A stretch of DNA of 64,000 nt from Tissierellia bacterium. Its GTDB lineage: Bacteria > Bacillota > Clostridia > Tissierellales > Peptoniphilaceae. The position numbers were made by a program, and so were the translations under genes. The notes beneath the pieces were generated by a model. The model made no database searches, was not told where the DNA came from, and saw nothing but the letters and a program-made list of their open reading frames with translations. Numbering within the stretch: the first letter of the stretch is position 1; every line of letters starts with the position of its first letter. Location: positions 84,394 to 148,393 of the forward strand of contig JAUNLK010000002.1 in the NCBI GenBank assembly GCA_030535395.1. Reading direction: 5' to 3'. Of the stretch, positions 54,664 to 62,852 are shown one piece after another.

Positions 54664-55092
54664 TTAGGCCTCCTGTTGGATCACCTGATAGCCCTCGTCC
54701 TCCAGGGAGAGGTCCCCCTCCTCCCTCCTCCAGTCCTTGTAGGCCCTGAGCTCGTCCCCCACATGCTGAATCACATAGGCGAGGACGGCCAAATCGTCAA
54801 AGAAACCCACGGAGAAGATAAAATCGGGGACCACATCTGCAGGATTAATGAGATACAGCACCCCCGCCAAAATAAAGACCATATTCTTCTTGGACAGGCC
54901 TCGGTACCTGCCAGTGGCCGCGTCCCTCACCATGTACATGAGGGTAAGCAGCTCTTTTTGGATGTCAGCGAATTGCCTCTTTCCCCGGACAATGGAAATT
55001 CCCTCTTTGAGAATTTTCTTGGTCCTCCTGGGATTGGTAATCAGGGTGGAGGCCTTGGGCATCATTCGTCTTAAAATTCCTTTAATGATCAT
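54664..55092 (-). CDS. DUF1232 (YkvA-like) membrane-associated protein
   Basis: 142 residues. A basic N-terminus, then the DUF1232 core: LAGVLYLINPADVVPDFIFSVGFFDDLAVLAYVI, a hydrophobic helical hairpin with the DxxPD turn. Function of the family is unknown. Ends in an acidic tail. ATG 55092 follows GAGGAG. Confidence 0.85.
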   Translation of the reverse strand: MIIKGILRRMMPKASTLITNPRRTKKILKEGISIVRGKRQFADIQKELLTLMYMVRDAATGRYRGLSKKNMVFILAGVLYLINPADVVPDFIFSVGFFDDLAVLAYVIQHVGDELRAYKDWRREEGDLSLEDEGYQVIQQEA

Positions 55093-55136
55093 GCAAACTC
55101 CTCTCTACGCCGATTTTTACCCGAAAAATCCCCCAT

Positions 55137-55796
55137 CTATTCCAAAATCCAGGCCTCGTCCCGGGGATTTTCCCGCCAGCGGGCCAGGGCCTCCAGGTGT
55201 TTTTCATCCAAGAGGCCCCGTTTCAGGGCCACTTGGGTGAGATCCGTGAAGGTGGCCAGGGCGTGGTAATCAAGCTTGGCCTCCTGAAATTTCTCCCGGG
55301 ACTCCTTGAGCTCGTAGGTGAAGAGGGCCGCCACCCCCAGCACCTCCAGGCCCTCTTTCCGGGCGGACTGGGCCGCTTCGATGCTGCTTCCCCCAGTGGA
55401 GAGGAGATCCTCTACCACCACCACCTTCTGGCCGGGGCGGAAGGCCCCCTCCACCTTTTTGCCGGTGCCGTGGTCCTTGGCCTTGGAGCGAATGAAGCCC
55501 CCGGGCAGATCCAAGAGGTGGGCCACAATACTGGCGTGGGGAATCCCCGCCGTGGCCGTGCCCAAAATGGCCTCCGCCTGGGGATAGTGCTCTTGAATGG
55601 CCCCCGCCAGGGCCTCCTCCACCACCGTCCGCTCCCGGGGATGGGAGAGAATGAGGCGGTTGTCACAGTAAATGGGGGACTTGATCCCACTGGCCCAGGT
55701 GAAGGGTTTATTGGGAGAGAGGAGCACGGCCTCAATGTCCAGGAGCACCTGAGCGATCTGGCTCCCCGTCACCCTCTGAAAATTCTTTTCCATCAT
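55137..55796 (-). CDS. pyrE: Orotate phosphoribosyltransferase
   Basis: 219 residues. PRPP loop VVVVEDLLSTGGSS (about 123-136), flexible catalytic loop around RSKAKDHGTGKKVEG. Orotate to OMP in pyrimidine synthesis. Thirteen bp after pyrF; the other pyr genes are elsewhere. Confidence 0.95.
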   Translation of the reverse strand: MMEKNFQRVTGSQIAQVLLDIEAVLLSPNKPFTWASGIKSPIYCDNRLILSHPRERTVVEEALAGAIQEHYPQAEAILGTATAGIPHASIVAHLLDLPGGFIRSKAKDHGTGKKVEGAFRPGQKVVVVEDLLSTGGSSIEAAQSARKEGLEVLGVAALFTYELKESREKFQEAKLDYHALATFTDLTQVALKRGLLDEKHLEALARWRENPRDEAWILE

Positions 55797-55809
55797 GCCT
55801 CTTTCCTCC

Positions 55810-56499
55810 TCATTCGCCTAAAAACTCCGCCAAAATCTCAAGATAAGCTGCTTTGGGATCCGCCGCCTGGGTGATGGGACGGCCCACCACAATGTAGTCC
55901 ACCCCGGCCTCCCTGGCCTCCTTGGGGGTCATGGTCCGGGCCTGATCGTCCCCCTCTTTTTTCACGGGGCGAATCCCCGGGCAGACCAAGTCGAAGTCGT
56001 GGCCCAAGGCCCTTCTCAGGGCCCGCCCCTCCAGGGGGGAGGCCACAATGCCCCTGATCCCCTCCTCCAGGGCGAGACCCGCCAGGTGGACCACATAGTC
56101 CTCCGTGGAAAAGCCCTCTCCCAGGTGGAGCTCCCCTTTTCGCATCTCATCGCTCAGTGAAGTGAGGACGGTGACCCCCAGAAGGCCCATGTCCCCGGCA
56201 TCCCGTGCTGCCGCCGCCATCATATCCCTGCCCCCGGTGGTGTGGAGGGTGAGAAAATCCGGGGCCAGCTCCCTGAGATTGGCCACGGAGCGGCCCACGG
56301 TGTTGGGAATATCGTGGAGCTTCAGGTCCAAAAAGATCCGGTAGCCCCGCTCCTTCAGGGCCCTCACCAGACCGCGGCCCTCCCTGAGATAGAGCTCCAA
56401 GCCGATTTTTATGAACACATCCCGGGGCATTTTTTCCAAAAAAGCCTCCAGCTCCTCCCCATTGGGGAAGTCGCAGGCGACAATGACATCCTTGGCCAT
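55810..56499 (-). CDS. pyrF: Orotidine-5'-phosphate decarboxylase
   Basis: 229 residues. OMP decarboxylase core DLKLHDIPNTVGRS supplies the Lys-x-Asp-x2-Lys-type tetrad; C-terminal VCPGIRP and VVGRPITQA bind the phosphate. OMP to UMP. First gene of the pyrFE pair, ATG 56499 with AAGGAAGG. Confidence 0.96.
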   Translation of the reverse strand: MAKDVIVACDFPNGEELEAFLEKMPRDVFIKIGLELYLREGRGLVRALKERGYRIFLDLKLHDIPNTVGRSVANLRELAPDFLTLHTTGGRDMMAAAARDAGDMGLLGVTVLTSLSDEMRKGELHLGEGFSTEDYVVHLAGLALEEGIRGIVASPLEGRALRRALGHDFDLVCPGIRPVKKEGDDQARTMTPKEAREAGVDYIVVGRPITQAADPKAAYLEILAEFLGE

Positions 56500-56576
56500 G
56501 GGCCTTCCTTTCTATTCTCAGCCCCCGAGGCCCTTGCCACCGGGGAAAATAATAAGTTCCACTCTCAATTTTACCA

Positions 56577-56602
56577 TAAAAAAGAGCCTCCTAAGAGGCT
56601 CA
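56577..56602 (-). terminator. Terminator of the YitT-like gene
   Basis: GAGCCTC/GAGGCTC stem with TTAG loop and T6 on the minus strand. Confidence 0.9.
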
Positions 56603-56610
56603 AGTCCCAC

Positions 56611-57249
56611 TCACTCCGCTGCAATGTCCCACACCGGCTTGGGAATTCGAACTTCGAACTGGCCGATGAGAAAACTGGAAATGCAGGTGGACAAAAAGGA
56701 AAATAAAATACGAATGGGTGAAATGTACACCAGAGAGAGGGTGAGGACGGTAATATCGGTGAATAAGTACGCTTTACTCAGGCTGAAGCCGGACTTTTTG
56801 GCAATGACCATGGCCAGGGCATCGTCCCCACCGGAACAGCCCCCCACAGTGACCACCAGGCCACAACCTACACCTATGCCCAGCCCACCTAAAATGGCCG
56901 CCAAGAGGGGATACTCATAGAGGGAGGGCAAGACGGGGCCCACGGGGGCCATGAGAGCGTACAGTCCTGCGAAAGATACACTGGCTACCAGGGCCTTCTT
57001 CAAAAAATTCTTTCCCAAGAGGGAAAAGCCCAGTGCGTAGCAAGAGATGTCCAATACCACGGAGACAATGGAGGCTTTAATGCCAAAGAGATTGGAGATG
57101 AGCAGGGTCATCCCCAGCACGCCGCCCTCGGTGACCATGGCCTGTTTGTGGACATTGATGACGGTGAAGACCATGATAAAGCTCCCCACCAAAATGCGTA
57201 CAAGATCCCCCTTGGAAAGGGAGAGTTTCCTCAGCAAAGGACTGAGCAT
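56611..57249 (-). CDS. YitT/YczE-like membrane protein
   Basis: 212 residues from ATG 57249, 7 bp after AAGGAG (an in-frame GTG at 57258 overlaps that site). Five or six membrane segments with family blocks VHKQAMVTEGGVLGMTLLISN and GCGLVVTVGGCSGGDDALAM, the glycine-rich loop of YitT (DUF161) proteins; the cytoplasmic DUF2179 part is absent. Transport role suspected, substrate unknown. Preceded by a long structured leader (57262-57500), so expression is likely regulated post-initiation. Confidence 0.85.
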   Translation of the reverse strand: MLSPLLRKLSLSKGDLVRILVGSFIMVFTVINVHKQAMVTEGGVLGMTLLISNLFGIKASIVSVVLDISCYALGFSLLGKNFLKKALVASVSFAGLYALMAPVGPVLPSLYEYPLLAAILGGLGIGVGCGLVVTVGGCSGGDDALAMVIAKKSGFSLSKAYLFTDITVLTLSLVYISPIRILFSFLSTCISSFLIGQFEVRIPKPVWDIAAE

Positions 57250-57276
57250 TTTTTTCACTCCTTGTTCATAAATCTA

Positions 57277-57477
57277 CAAGGACACCAAAAAAAGACTGCT
57301 TTGGTGACCCTTGCAATCTTATGATGGTAGTTGATGCTATTTTGTTTGCTGATTTTTTCTTGTAAAAACTCTGAGCTGCTGCACACCTTTTTAGCCTTCT
57401 AGAGTCCCACATCAGGCACTCGATAGGCTCTTCATCGGTGCATAGGCATCAGATAAAAACTACCGCCGAGGCGGCAA
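57277..57477 (-). promoter_or_regulatory. Structured 5' leader of the YitT-like gene, class unknown
   Basis: On the minus strand: hairpin GTTGCCGCC/GGCGGTAG (57477-57459); a nested three-part element (57452-57371) with CTGA/TCAG, TGCACC/GGTGTGCA, AGCCT/AGGCT and GAGTGCC/GGGACTC around a TGATGT loop; then a strong hairpin CAAGG..CACCAAA/TTTGGTG.CCTTG (57313-57277) 12 bp before the AAGGAG site. AGTTTTTA occurs on both sides of the nested element. I could not match it to a named riboswitch. Confidence 0.55.
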
Positions 57478-57507
57478 CCACCGTAAATGAATACTGCTAA
57501 CGCTGGA

Positions 57508-57513
57508 ATTATA
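57508..57513 (-). promoter_or_regulatory. Probable -10 element for the YitT-like gene
   Basis: TATAAT on the minus strand, about 260 bp upstream of the start and just ahead of the structured leader; no clear -35. Confidence 0.45.
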
Positions 57514-57554
57514 CCACAGAAAAAGAAAAAATACCAGATCCAGGCCGTCCCCAT

Positions 57555-57578
57555 GAAAAAGGCCCCCTGAGGGGCCTT
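57555..57578 (-). terminator. Terminator after the first stalk-domain gene
   Basis: AAGGCCCC/GGGGCCTT with CTGA/TCAG loop, then T5 on the minus strand. Confidence 0.8.
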
Positions 57579-57656
57579 AAGGGGGCGGGGAAATTCTTGC
57601 CACGGGGAAGCTTGGGAGGGCCGCCTCTCAGCTCTGGGAGAGGCCCCTTTCAGCAA

Positions 57657-58490
57657 TTACTGAAACTGGGAATAGTACTCCTCCAGCTCCTCCATCATAT
57701 AGATGTGGCTGGTTTTGAGGATTTCCTTCACTCGCTCCACGGAGTTCTGATAGCTGAGGCTCTGTTCCTCGTTTTCAAAGCCAAAATTCTGATGCCCCAG
57801 GAAGCAGAAGCAGAGATAGCCCCCCTGAATTTTCCCCAGAATGATGTGGCGCATGGGGAGGTCCTTGGGCTGGCCCACCACTGCGAAGTTGCCCACCATT
57901 CCTCCGCCGGTGGCGGCGTAATTCATCTTATCGAAGAAGACGTAGTTGTTGTAGTCCGCAGCCCAAACGAGGAGCAGTGCCGCCTTGTCGGCTTCATTGA
58001 AGTAGAACTTGGTGCCCATATCCACCATATTGTACTCCACGGTCCGCTCCTCTTGGGGGCGGTCGATATAGCTGCCCACCAGGACCAAGCGGTAGAACTC
58101 GTCCCACTCCACGGTGGTGCCCAGGGCCTCTGCCACAAAGCGCAGGGGAACGAAAGTCCGGTCCTCCCTGAGGAAGGGCTGGGCGTCCATGTACTTAAGC
58201 TCGCCATTGACGGTGTAGTCGGCCATGCCCACGGCCATGACCACTTCCGTGCCGTCCCTGGTGATGCTCACTTCCTTTGCCCCCTGATTCCAGGCCACAT
58301 CATAGCCCAAATTCTCCGAGATGACCCGAATGGGAACATAGGTCCGGTCCCCTTCAATGACATAGGGGGTTTCATTCCACAGGGTCCTCAAGTCCTCCCC
58401 ATTTAAGTAGACGGCAATGTCCGTGCCCTCTGCCAGGGCAATCCCCGGAATCAGGACGAGCATGAGCACCAGTGCCAACAATTTTTTCAT
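57657..58490 (-). CDS. Secreted protein with copper-amine-oxidase N-terminal (stalk) domain, paralogue 1
   Basis: 277 residues from ATG 58490 (AAAGGAGGACC). Signal peptide ending ALA (about 20). Two Cu_amine_oxidN1 repeats follow: a first with EGDRTYVPIRVISENLGYDVAWN (about 45-70) and a second with REDRTFVPLRFVAEALGTTVEWD (about 102-125). The C-terminal half (about 135-277) is shared only with the neighbour gene 58846-59661 (GGYLCFCFLG, ERVKEIL). The stalk domain is a common non-catalytic surface module in Clostridia; no amine-oxidase domain is present. Confidence 0.88.
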   Translation of the reverse strand: MKKLLALVLMLVLIPGIALAEGTDIAVYLNGEDLRTLWNETPYVIEGDRTYVPIRVISENLGYDVAWNQGAKEVSITRDGTEVVMAVGMADYTVNGELKYMDAQPFLREDRTFVPLRFVAEALGTTVEWDEFYRLVLVGSYIDRPQEERTVEYNMVDMGTKFYFNEADKAALLLVWAADYNNYVFFDKMNYAATGGGMVGNFAVVGQPKDLPMRHIILGKIQGGYLCFCFLGHQNFGFENEEQSLSYQNSVERVKEILKTSHIYMMEELEEYYSQFQ

Positions 58491-58534
58491 GATGGTCCTC
58501 CTTTGTCCCACAATTTTCCACTTTACTTAATTAA

Positions 58535-58562
58535 ATTGTATCCTCTTGTGGAGATATTGCAA
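58535..58562 (-). promoter_or_regulatory. Promoter of the first stalk-domain gene
   Basis: TTGCAA (58562-58557), 16-bp spacer, TACAAT (58540-58535) on the minus strand. The remaining spacer up to 58800 has no gene that I can recognise. Confidence 0.55.
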
Positions 58563-58801
58563 TGGTTTTCCCTGTTTTTTTGTGCAATTCCCTTAACTTT
58601 GGAAAATCTCCCAATGCCCTACCGAGATGGGGGAGCTTCTGAAGGCACCCCCTCCCCCGCGGCCCGGGTTTTCCCTCCTCAAGTTCTCAAAGACGCCCCC
58701 GCCCCATTTAAAAAAGAGGCAAAAAACGCCGCGGCACTGGCGGGAAATTGTGATCTTCCGCCCGGGGGCCCGGGAACTTCAGCCCCGAAGCTGAAAGTTC
58801 C

Positions 58802-58835
58802 AAAAAAAAAAACGAGTGAGAGGATCTCACTCGTT
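58802..58835 (-). terminator. Terminator after the second stalk-domain gene
   Basis: AACGAGTGAGA/TCTCACTCGTT stem with TCC loop and T9 or more on the minus strand. Confidence 0.92.
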
Positions 58836-58845
58836 ATTTATTCCC

Positions 58846-59661
58846 TCATTGCTCCCCCTCCACTTGCGCGTTCAGCTCCACGGTGCGGAGGATCTCCTCC
58901 ACCAGTTTCCGGGATTTTCCATAGGACTCGGTGAGCTGGGGATTTTGAAGGTCATAGTTCACATCGCTTGCAAAGTTGAAGCAGAGATAGCCCCCCTCCA
59001 CGGCCCCCAAATTGATGTGGGGCACGGGGATGTACTGGGGCTCTTTTTCAATGGCAAAGCTCCCCACAAAGCCCAGATCATTGGCCTCTCGATTTTTCCG
59101 GTCGTAGAAGCTGTAGCCGGGAAAATCGGTGTTCTCTTCCAGGGTCAGCTGCTCTTTTTCCTCCTTCCCAAAGCGGAAGGAAATGGAGAGTTCCTCCAAG
59201 CTGTAGAGCTCCTCCGCCGCCTCACTTTCCTGGGCGTATTCCCCCACCATGACGATGGCATTTTCCCCGTCCCAGAGGAGGGGCGCATCCAAGGCCTCAG
59301 CCACAAAGCGGAGGGGGACATAGGTCCGGTCCTCCTGGAGGAAGGGGGCCACGTCCATCTCCTCCTCCTTGCCCTCCAGGACATACTTCCCCTGACCAAT
59401 GGTCATGACCAAGCTGCGACTGTCTTTATTCATATGTACCTGTTGTTTTTCCTGATTCCAGTCCACAGTGAAGCCCAGCTCTTCCCCCACCAGGCGAACG
59501 GGGAGGAAGGTCCGGTCCTCCCGGATGATGACGGGATTTTTGCTGGTGATCCCTCGAACATCCCTGCCTCTGAGGTAGACCAAGGGCCCCTCTCCTTGGG
59601 CCAGGGCAGCACCGGGGATCAGGCTTGCCCCGAGGACCAAAGCCAGAATTTGTTTTTTCAT
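58846..59661 (-). CDS. Secreted protein with copper-amine-oxidase N-terminal (stalk) domain, paralogue 2
   Basis: 271 residues. Signal peptide (MKKQILALVLGASLIPGAALA), two stalk repeats (REDRTFLPVRLVGEELGFTVDWN and QEDRTYVPLRFVAEALDAPLLWD), and a C-terminal region colinear with that of its neighbour (GGYLCFNFAS, SRKLVEEIL). Each paralogue has its own terminator, so they are separately transcribed. Function unknown; cell-surface protein. Confidence 0.88.
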   Translation of the reverse strand: MKKQILALVLGASLIPGAALAQGEGPLVYLRGRDVRGITSKNPVIIREDRTFLPVRLVGEELGFTVDWNQEKQQVHMNKDSRSLVMTIGQGKYVLEGKEEEMDVAPFLQEDRTYVPLRFVAEALDAPLLWDGENAIVMVGEYAQESEAAEELYSLEELSISFRFGKEEKEQLTLEENTDFPGYSFYDRKNREANDLGFVGSFAIEKEPQYIPVPHINLGAVEGGYLCFNFASDVNYDLQNPQLTESYGKSRKLVEEILRTVELNAQVEGEQ

Positions 59662-59815
59662 TTTTTCCTCTCTTTCTGAGCTCCTTGGTGATCTCCTACC
59701 CCTTCTCGTGAAGTTTTAAGCAATCCTTTTCCCCTGAATTTTATTCTCCCCACAAATTCCCCTCAGGGCGCAGGGCTGCCAATGACTTCCCCGGGCCCAT
59801 CAGTTTCCGGGCAAA

Positions 59816-59839
59816 TAAAAAAACCGCGTCTCCGCGGTT
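59816..59839 (-). terminator. Terminator after the PepSY lipoprotein gene
   Basis: AACCGCG/CGCGGTT stem followed by T7 on the minus strand. Confidence 0.85.
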
Positions 59840-59844
59840 ATCTG

Positions 59845-60420
59845 CTACTGATCTGCTTCCAGGACCTTGAGGGTCTGGGCGTCCATGGCAATTTCCCTGC
59901 CATTGTCCAGCTTCACCTCATAGATCAGCTGTCCGTCGTCCTCTTCCAGGGAGAGGGCGACAAAATTGCCCTTGAGCTCCTCCTCCGCCCCTCGGACGGC
60001 ATCCATCCAGGGGGCCAGGGCGGCGAGATCCATGGCCCCGTCCTCGTCGTCGTCCTCCTGGTCGGTGGGACCCTGGGAGATCTCCCCGGTGAGGGCATCC
60101 ATTCTCAAATTCAGCTCCTGGTCTCCCTCTCGACCCTCAAGTACAAAATAGCCCTTGCCCACTTCGTAGACCAAAGCCGTGAGCTCCCAATTGGGATGGG
60201 CCTCCCTGTGGGCCCGCTGGATGTCCTCATTGGTGAAGGTGGAGAGATTCACCACCCCCGCCGCAGCGCCGCTGGCAGGCTCCACCACCACATGATCTTC
60301 CACGGGTTTTTCGTTCACTTCCGCCGCCGGAGGGGAGTTTTCCCCTCCGGCGTTGTTGGCCTGGGGCCCACAGGCGGTCAATAGGATGAGGCCCAGTAGG
60401 GCCATATATCTAATCTTCAT
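59845..60420 (-). CDS. PepSY-domain lipoprotein
   Basis: 191 residues from ATG 60420 (GGAGGAATT). Lipobox LTAC (Cys about 17). After a linker there are two PepSY-like halves: FTNEDIQRAHREAHPNWELTALVYEVGKGYFVLEG and the C-terminal LIYEVKLDNGREIAMDAQTLKVLE. PepSY domains often inhibit or bind peptidases and cell-wall enzymes. No protease gene adjoins. A frame open to 60627 is not supported by a ribosome-binding site. Confidence 0.85.
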   Translation of the reverse strand: MKIRYMALLGLILLTACGPQANNAGGENSPPAAEVNEKPVEDHVVVEPASGAAAGVVNLSTFTNEDIQRAHREAHPNWELTALVYEVGKGYFVLEGREGDQELNLRMDALTGEISQGPTDQEDDDEDGAMDLAALAPWMDAVRGAEEELKGNFVALSLEEDDGQLIYEVKLDNGREIAMDAQTLKVLEADQ

Positions 60421-60496
60421 AATTCCTCCGTTCTCCCTGACAGTATAGCCATGGACTGAGAAATCCCCGTGATAAATGAAAGATTGATTCATGAGC

Positions 60497-60515
60497 CTTG
60501 GCCCCTCACTCCGGG
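60497..60515. repeat. Short direct repeat, copy of flavodoxin-gene end
   Basis: CTTGGCCCCTCACTCCGGG; a copy with one extra C is at 60554-60573, where it covers the flavodoxin stop codon. Confidence 0.7.
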
Positions 60516-60562
60516 ACTTCACGGGAGAGGTGCGGAAAAATCCCCGCGGAAAACTTGGCCCC

Positions 60563-60991
60563 TCACTCCCGGGGCAGTTTCCCCTCTGCCAGGAGGCGGC
60601 CCTTTTCCCGCAGCTCCTCCAGCTCATCAGTGGAGGGCTCGGTGCGCGTGATGTGGGTCCCCAGCACCTTGGCCCCCCGAAATTCCAAGTCCGACTTCCA
60701 AATTCTCATAAAGGTGCCGCTCCCCCAGTCGTAGGAGCCAAAGAGAAAGAACTCCTTCTCCGAGATCTCTCCCCCCAGTTGGTGGAGGAGGGGGAGGAGG
60801 TACTCGTGGTCCACCTCCTCACTCCCCAGGGCGGGACAGCCCAGGAGAATGAGCGCTTCCCCCTTGAAGTGGGAGACCTCCGCCTGGTCAGCGGCCACAA
60901 GGGTCACCTCCGTCACCTCCGATGCCCCCTCCCCCAGGGCCCTGGCCATTTTCTCCGTATTTCCCGTGCGGCTGTAGTAACAAATGAGCAT
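60563..60991 (-). CDS. Flavodoxin-like protein
   Basis: 142 residues. FMN phosphate loop YYSRTGNTEKMA (about 5-16), second loop GCPALGSEEVD (about 51-61) and third loop GSYDWGSGTFMRIW (about 85-98) all fit flavodoxins. Low-potential electron carrier, alternative to ferredoxin. Fourteen bp after the glycosyltransferase gene on the same strand. Confidence 0.9.
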   Translation of the reverse strand: MLICYYSRTGNTEKMARALGEGASEVTEVTLVAADQAEVSHFKGEALILLGCPALGSEEVDHEYLLPLLHQLGGEISEKEFFLFGSYDWGSGTFMRIWKSDLEFRGAKVLGTHITRTEPSTDELEELREKGRLLAEGKLPRE

Positions 60992-61005
60992 ATCTGCCTC
61001 CCAAT

Positions 61006-62340
61006 CTATTTCTCGAAGATACTTTTGGACTTTCTCCCCGCCCTCAGCCTCTCCAGAATCTGGGCGATGAGGGCGAGGCCCAGGCCCACCACAATGTAGC
61101 GAATGGGCAGGAGGGTCTGGGCATAGCGGTCAAAGACATAGGCCATGGCGTAGCTGTAAATCTGCTGGAAGTAGAGGAAGACCAAAAAGAAAATCTGCCG
61201 CCGCCACTTCCGAGCCACCAGGGCCAATAGGGGGGTGAAAATAAAGAAGTAAAATTCCACTTGGCGGAAGTACTCAATCCACACCTTGAAACCGGGAATC
61301 ACCTCAAACCAATAGAAGGTCTTGAAGAACATACTCTTGGGCTTGAGCCACAGATAGCTCCTTAGAAAGGACTGGGGATCCTCCCGCCACCACTTCTCCT
61401 GGCGGTAGCGAGCGATGGCCAGATCCTCCTCCAAAAGGGCGTAGCGCTGGATATAGGGGGGCAGGGCCCCGTCGTCGTCCCCGTATTTTTCCACCATCTC
61501 CCCCTGGACCCTCTGGCGAATCTCCCCGTAGACCTCCGGCTCATCCTCCGGGAAACCCTCCCCCTGATAGGTCCCCAAGAGGAGGGGATTGCCCACCCCA
61601 TAGGTCAGGGGAATGAAGCTGTGGAAGTAGCGGTAATTCCTCACCGTCCAGGGGGCCAGCACCAGGAGAAAGGCCAGGAGGGTGAGAAAGGCCTGGGGGG
61701 CCATTTTATTGCCATCGTAACCCACCACGGCGAGATACAGAAAGGCCAAGAGGGGAAAGATGATAAACTGGGCCTTTAAAAGGAGGCCCCCCACCATGGA
61801 GAGGAGGAGAAAGTAAAAGTGCCGCCACTCCTCCGTCCTGCCCAGGGCCATTAGGTGATAGAGGGAGCTGGCCAAGAGAAACATAAAGGGCGTCTCCGTG
61901 AGGATCAAATTGTCCTGCCAGAGAAAATCCGGCGTGAAAAAGAAAAACAGGGGAATCACCGCCGCCCAGGCCGGGGCAAAGAGGCGAATGGCCCGGTAGA
62001 CATAGGCCGCCGCCATGGTGCCCAAAAAGCAATAGAAGAGCTTCAGGGCCATCCACAGGGCCCTGCCACTGCCCAAAAATTTGGCAAAGACGGCAATCAC
62101 CATGGGCAGCCCCGGCATAATCTGAGCGGAGATGGTGCCGTGCATGGTGAGAACCCCCGTCCGTGCCAGGGTGATGCCACTTTGCACATAGCTCACATCG
62201 TCACTCTTCAAGCTGTACTCCGGGCCCAACTCCGAGAGGAGAAGGAGTCTCGCAAAAAACAAAATCCCCAAAATCACCACCACGGCATAGCGCTCCAGGG
62301 GCGTCTTTTTTATTTTTCCATCCAGTGTCTGAGTCGCCAT
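61006..62340 (-). CDS. Membrane glycosyltransferase, GT39/ArnT-like
   Basis: 444 residues, about ten to twelve membrane segments. After TM1 an extracytoplasmic loop with SLKSDDVSYVQSG carries the acidic pair expected in GT-C enzymes, and a PGLPMVIAV segment follows. Such proteins move a sugar from a polyprenyl-phosphate donor to proteins or wall polymers. Directly follows cobO (stop to start adjacent). The true substrate is unknown. Confidence 0.8.
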   Translation of the reverse strand: MATQTLDGKIKKTPLERYAVVVILGILFFARLLLLSELGPEYSLKSDDVSYVQSGITLARTGVLTMHGTISAQIMPGLPMVIAVFAKFLGSGRALWMALKLFYCFLGTMAAAYVYRAIRLFAPAWAAVIPLFFFFTPDFLWQDNLILTETPFMFLLASSLYHLMALGRTEEWRHFYFLLLSMVGGLLLKAQFIIFPLLAFLYLAVVGYDGNKMAPQAFLTLLAFLLVLAPWTVRNYRYFHSFIPLTYGVGNPLLLGTYQGEGFPEDEPEVYGEIRQRVQGEMVEKYGDDDGALPPYIQRYALLEEDLAIARYRQEKWWREDPQSFLRSYLWLKPKSMFFKTFYWFEVIPGFKVWIEYFRQVEFYFFIFTPLLALVARKWRRQIFFLVFLYFQQIYSYAMAYVFDRYAQTLLPIRYIVVGLGLALIAQILERLRAGRKSKSIFEK

Positions 62341-62850
62341 TTAATTGTCGATCCCCCTTCGAGAGAGGACCCCCTGCTGGTAGTAGTGCTTCACTTCCAC
62401 CATCTCCGTCACTAGATCCGCTGCGTCCATGAGCTCTCTTGGGGCGCTTCTGCCCGTGGTGATCACCTCCACCCCCTCCCCTCTGAGGGCCAGCACTTCC
62501 AAAAGCTCCTCCAGGCCAATGAGGCGGAAAAAGAGGGCCATGTGGACCTCATCGAAGATCACCACATCATAGTCCCCTCCCTGGAGGACCTCCCTCATCC
62601 GCTGAAGGCCCCTCTGGGCCATGGCAATCTCCTCCGGCGAGGGCTCCCGGCCCACGAAGCAGGAGTCCCCAAACTGCTCAATGGTAAAGCCCGGGAGCAA
62701 ATCCGGTGCTTTGAGCTCACTGTAGGCCATCCCCTTGAGAAACTGACCCATAAACACCCGCTTCCCGGCACAGACCGCCCTGAGGGCCAGGCCCAGAGCC
62801 GCCGTGGTCTTCCCCTTGCCGTCACCAGTGTACACATGTAAAAATCCCAT
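62341..62850 (-). CDS. cobO: Cob(I)alamin adenosyltransferase, CobO/BtuR type
   Basis: 169 residues from ATG 62850 (GGAGGTGAAT). P-loop GDGKGKTTAALGLA (about 9-22), VIFDEVHMAL Walker B-like (about 93-102), ITTGRSAP. Makes adenosylcobalamin, the cofactor needed by the lysine 5,6-aminomutase (KamDE) expected beyond the left end of the window. A TATACT (62879-62874) with TTTGTG 16 bp upstream looks like its own promoter. Confidence 0.94.
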   Translation of the reverse strand: MGFLHVYTGDGKGKTTAALGLALRAVCAGKRVFMGQFLKGMAYSELKAPDLLPGFTIEQFGDSCFVGREPSPEEIAMAQRGLQRMREVLQGGDYDVVIFDEVHMALFFRLIGLEELLEVLALRGEGVEVITTGRSAPRELMDAADLVTEMVEVKHYYQQGVLSRRGIDN

Positions 62851-62852
62851 AT

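Noticed and set aside
57371..57452. 6S RNA or T-box identity for the YitT leader
   Set aside because: No long closed rod with a central bubble and no T-box GGTGG-type sequence with a specifier arm could be laid out.
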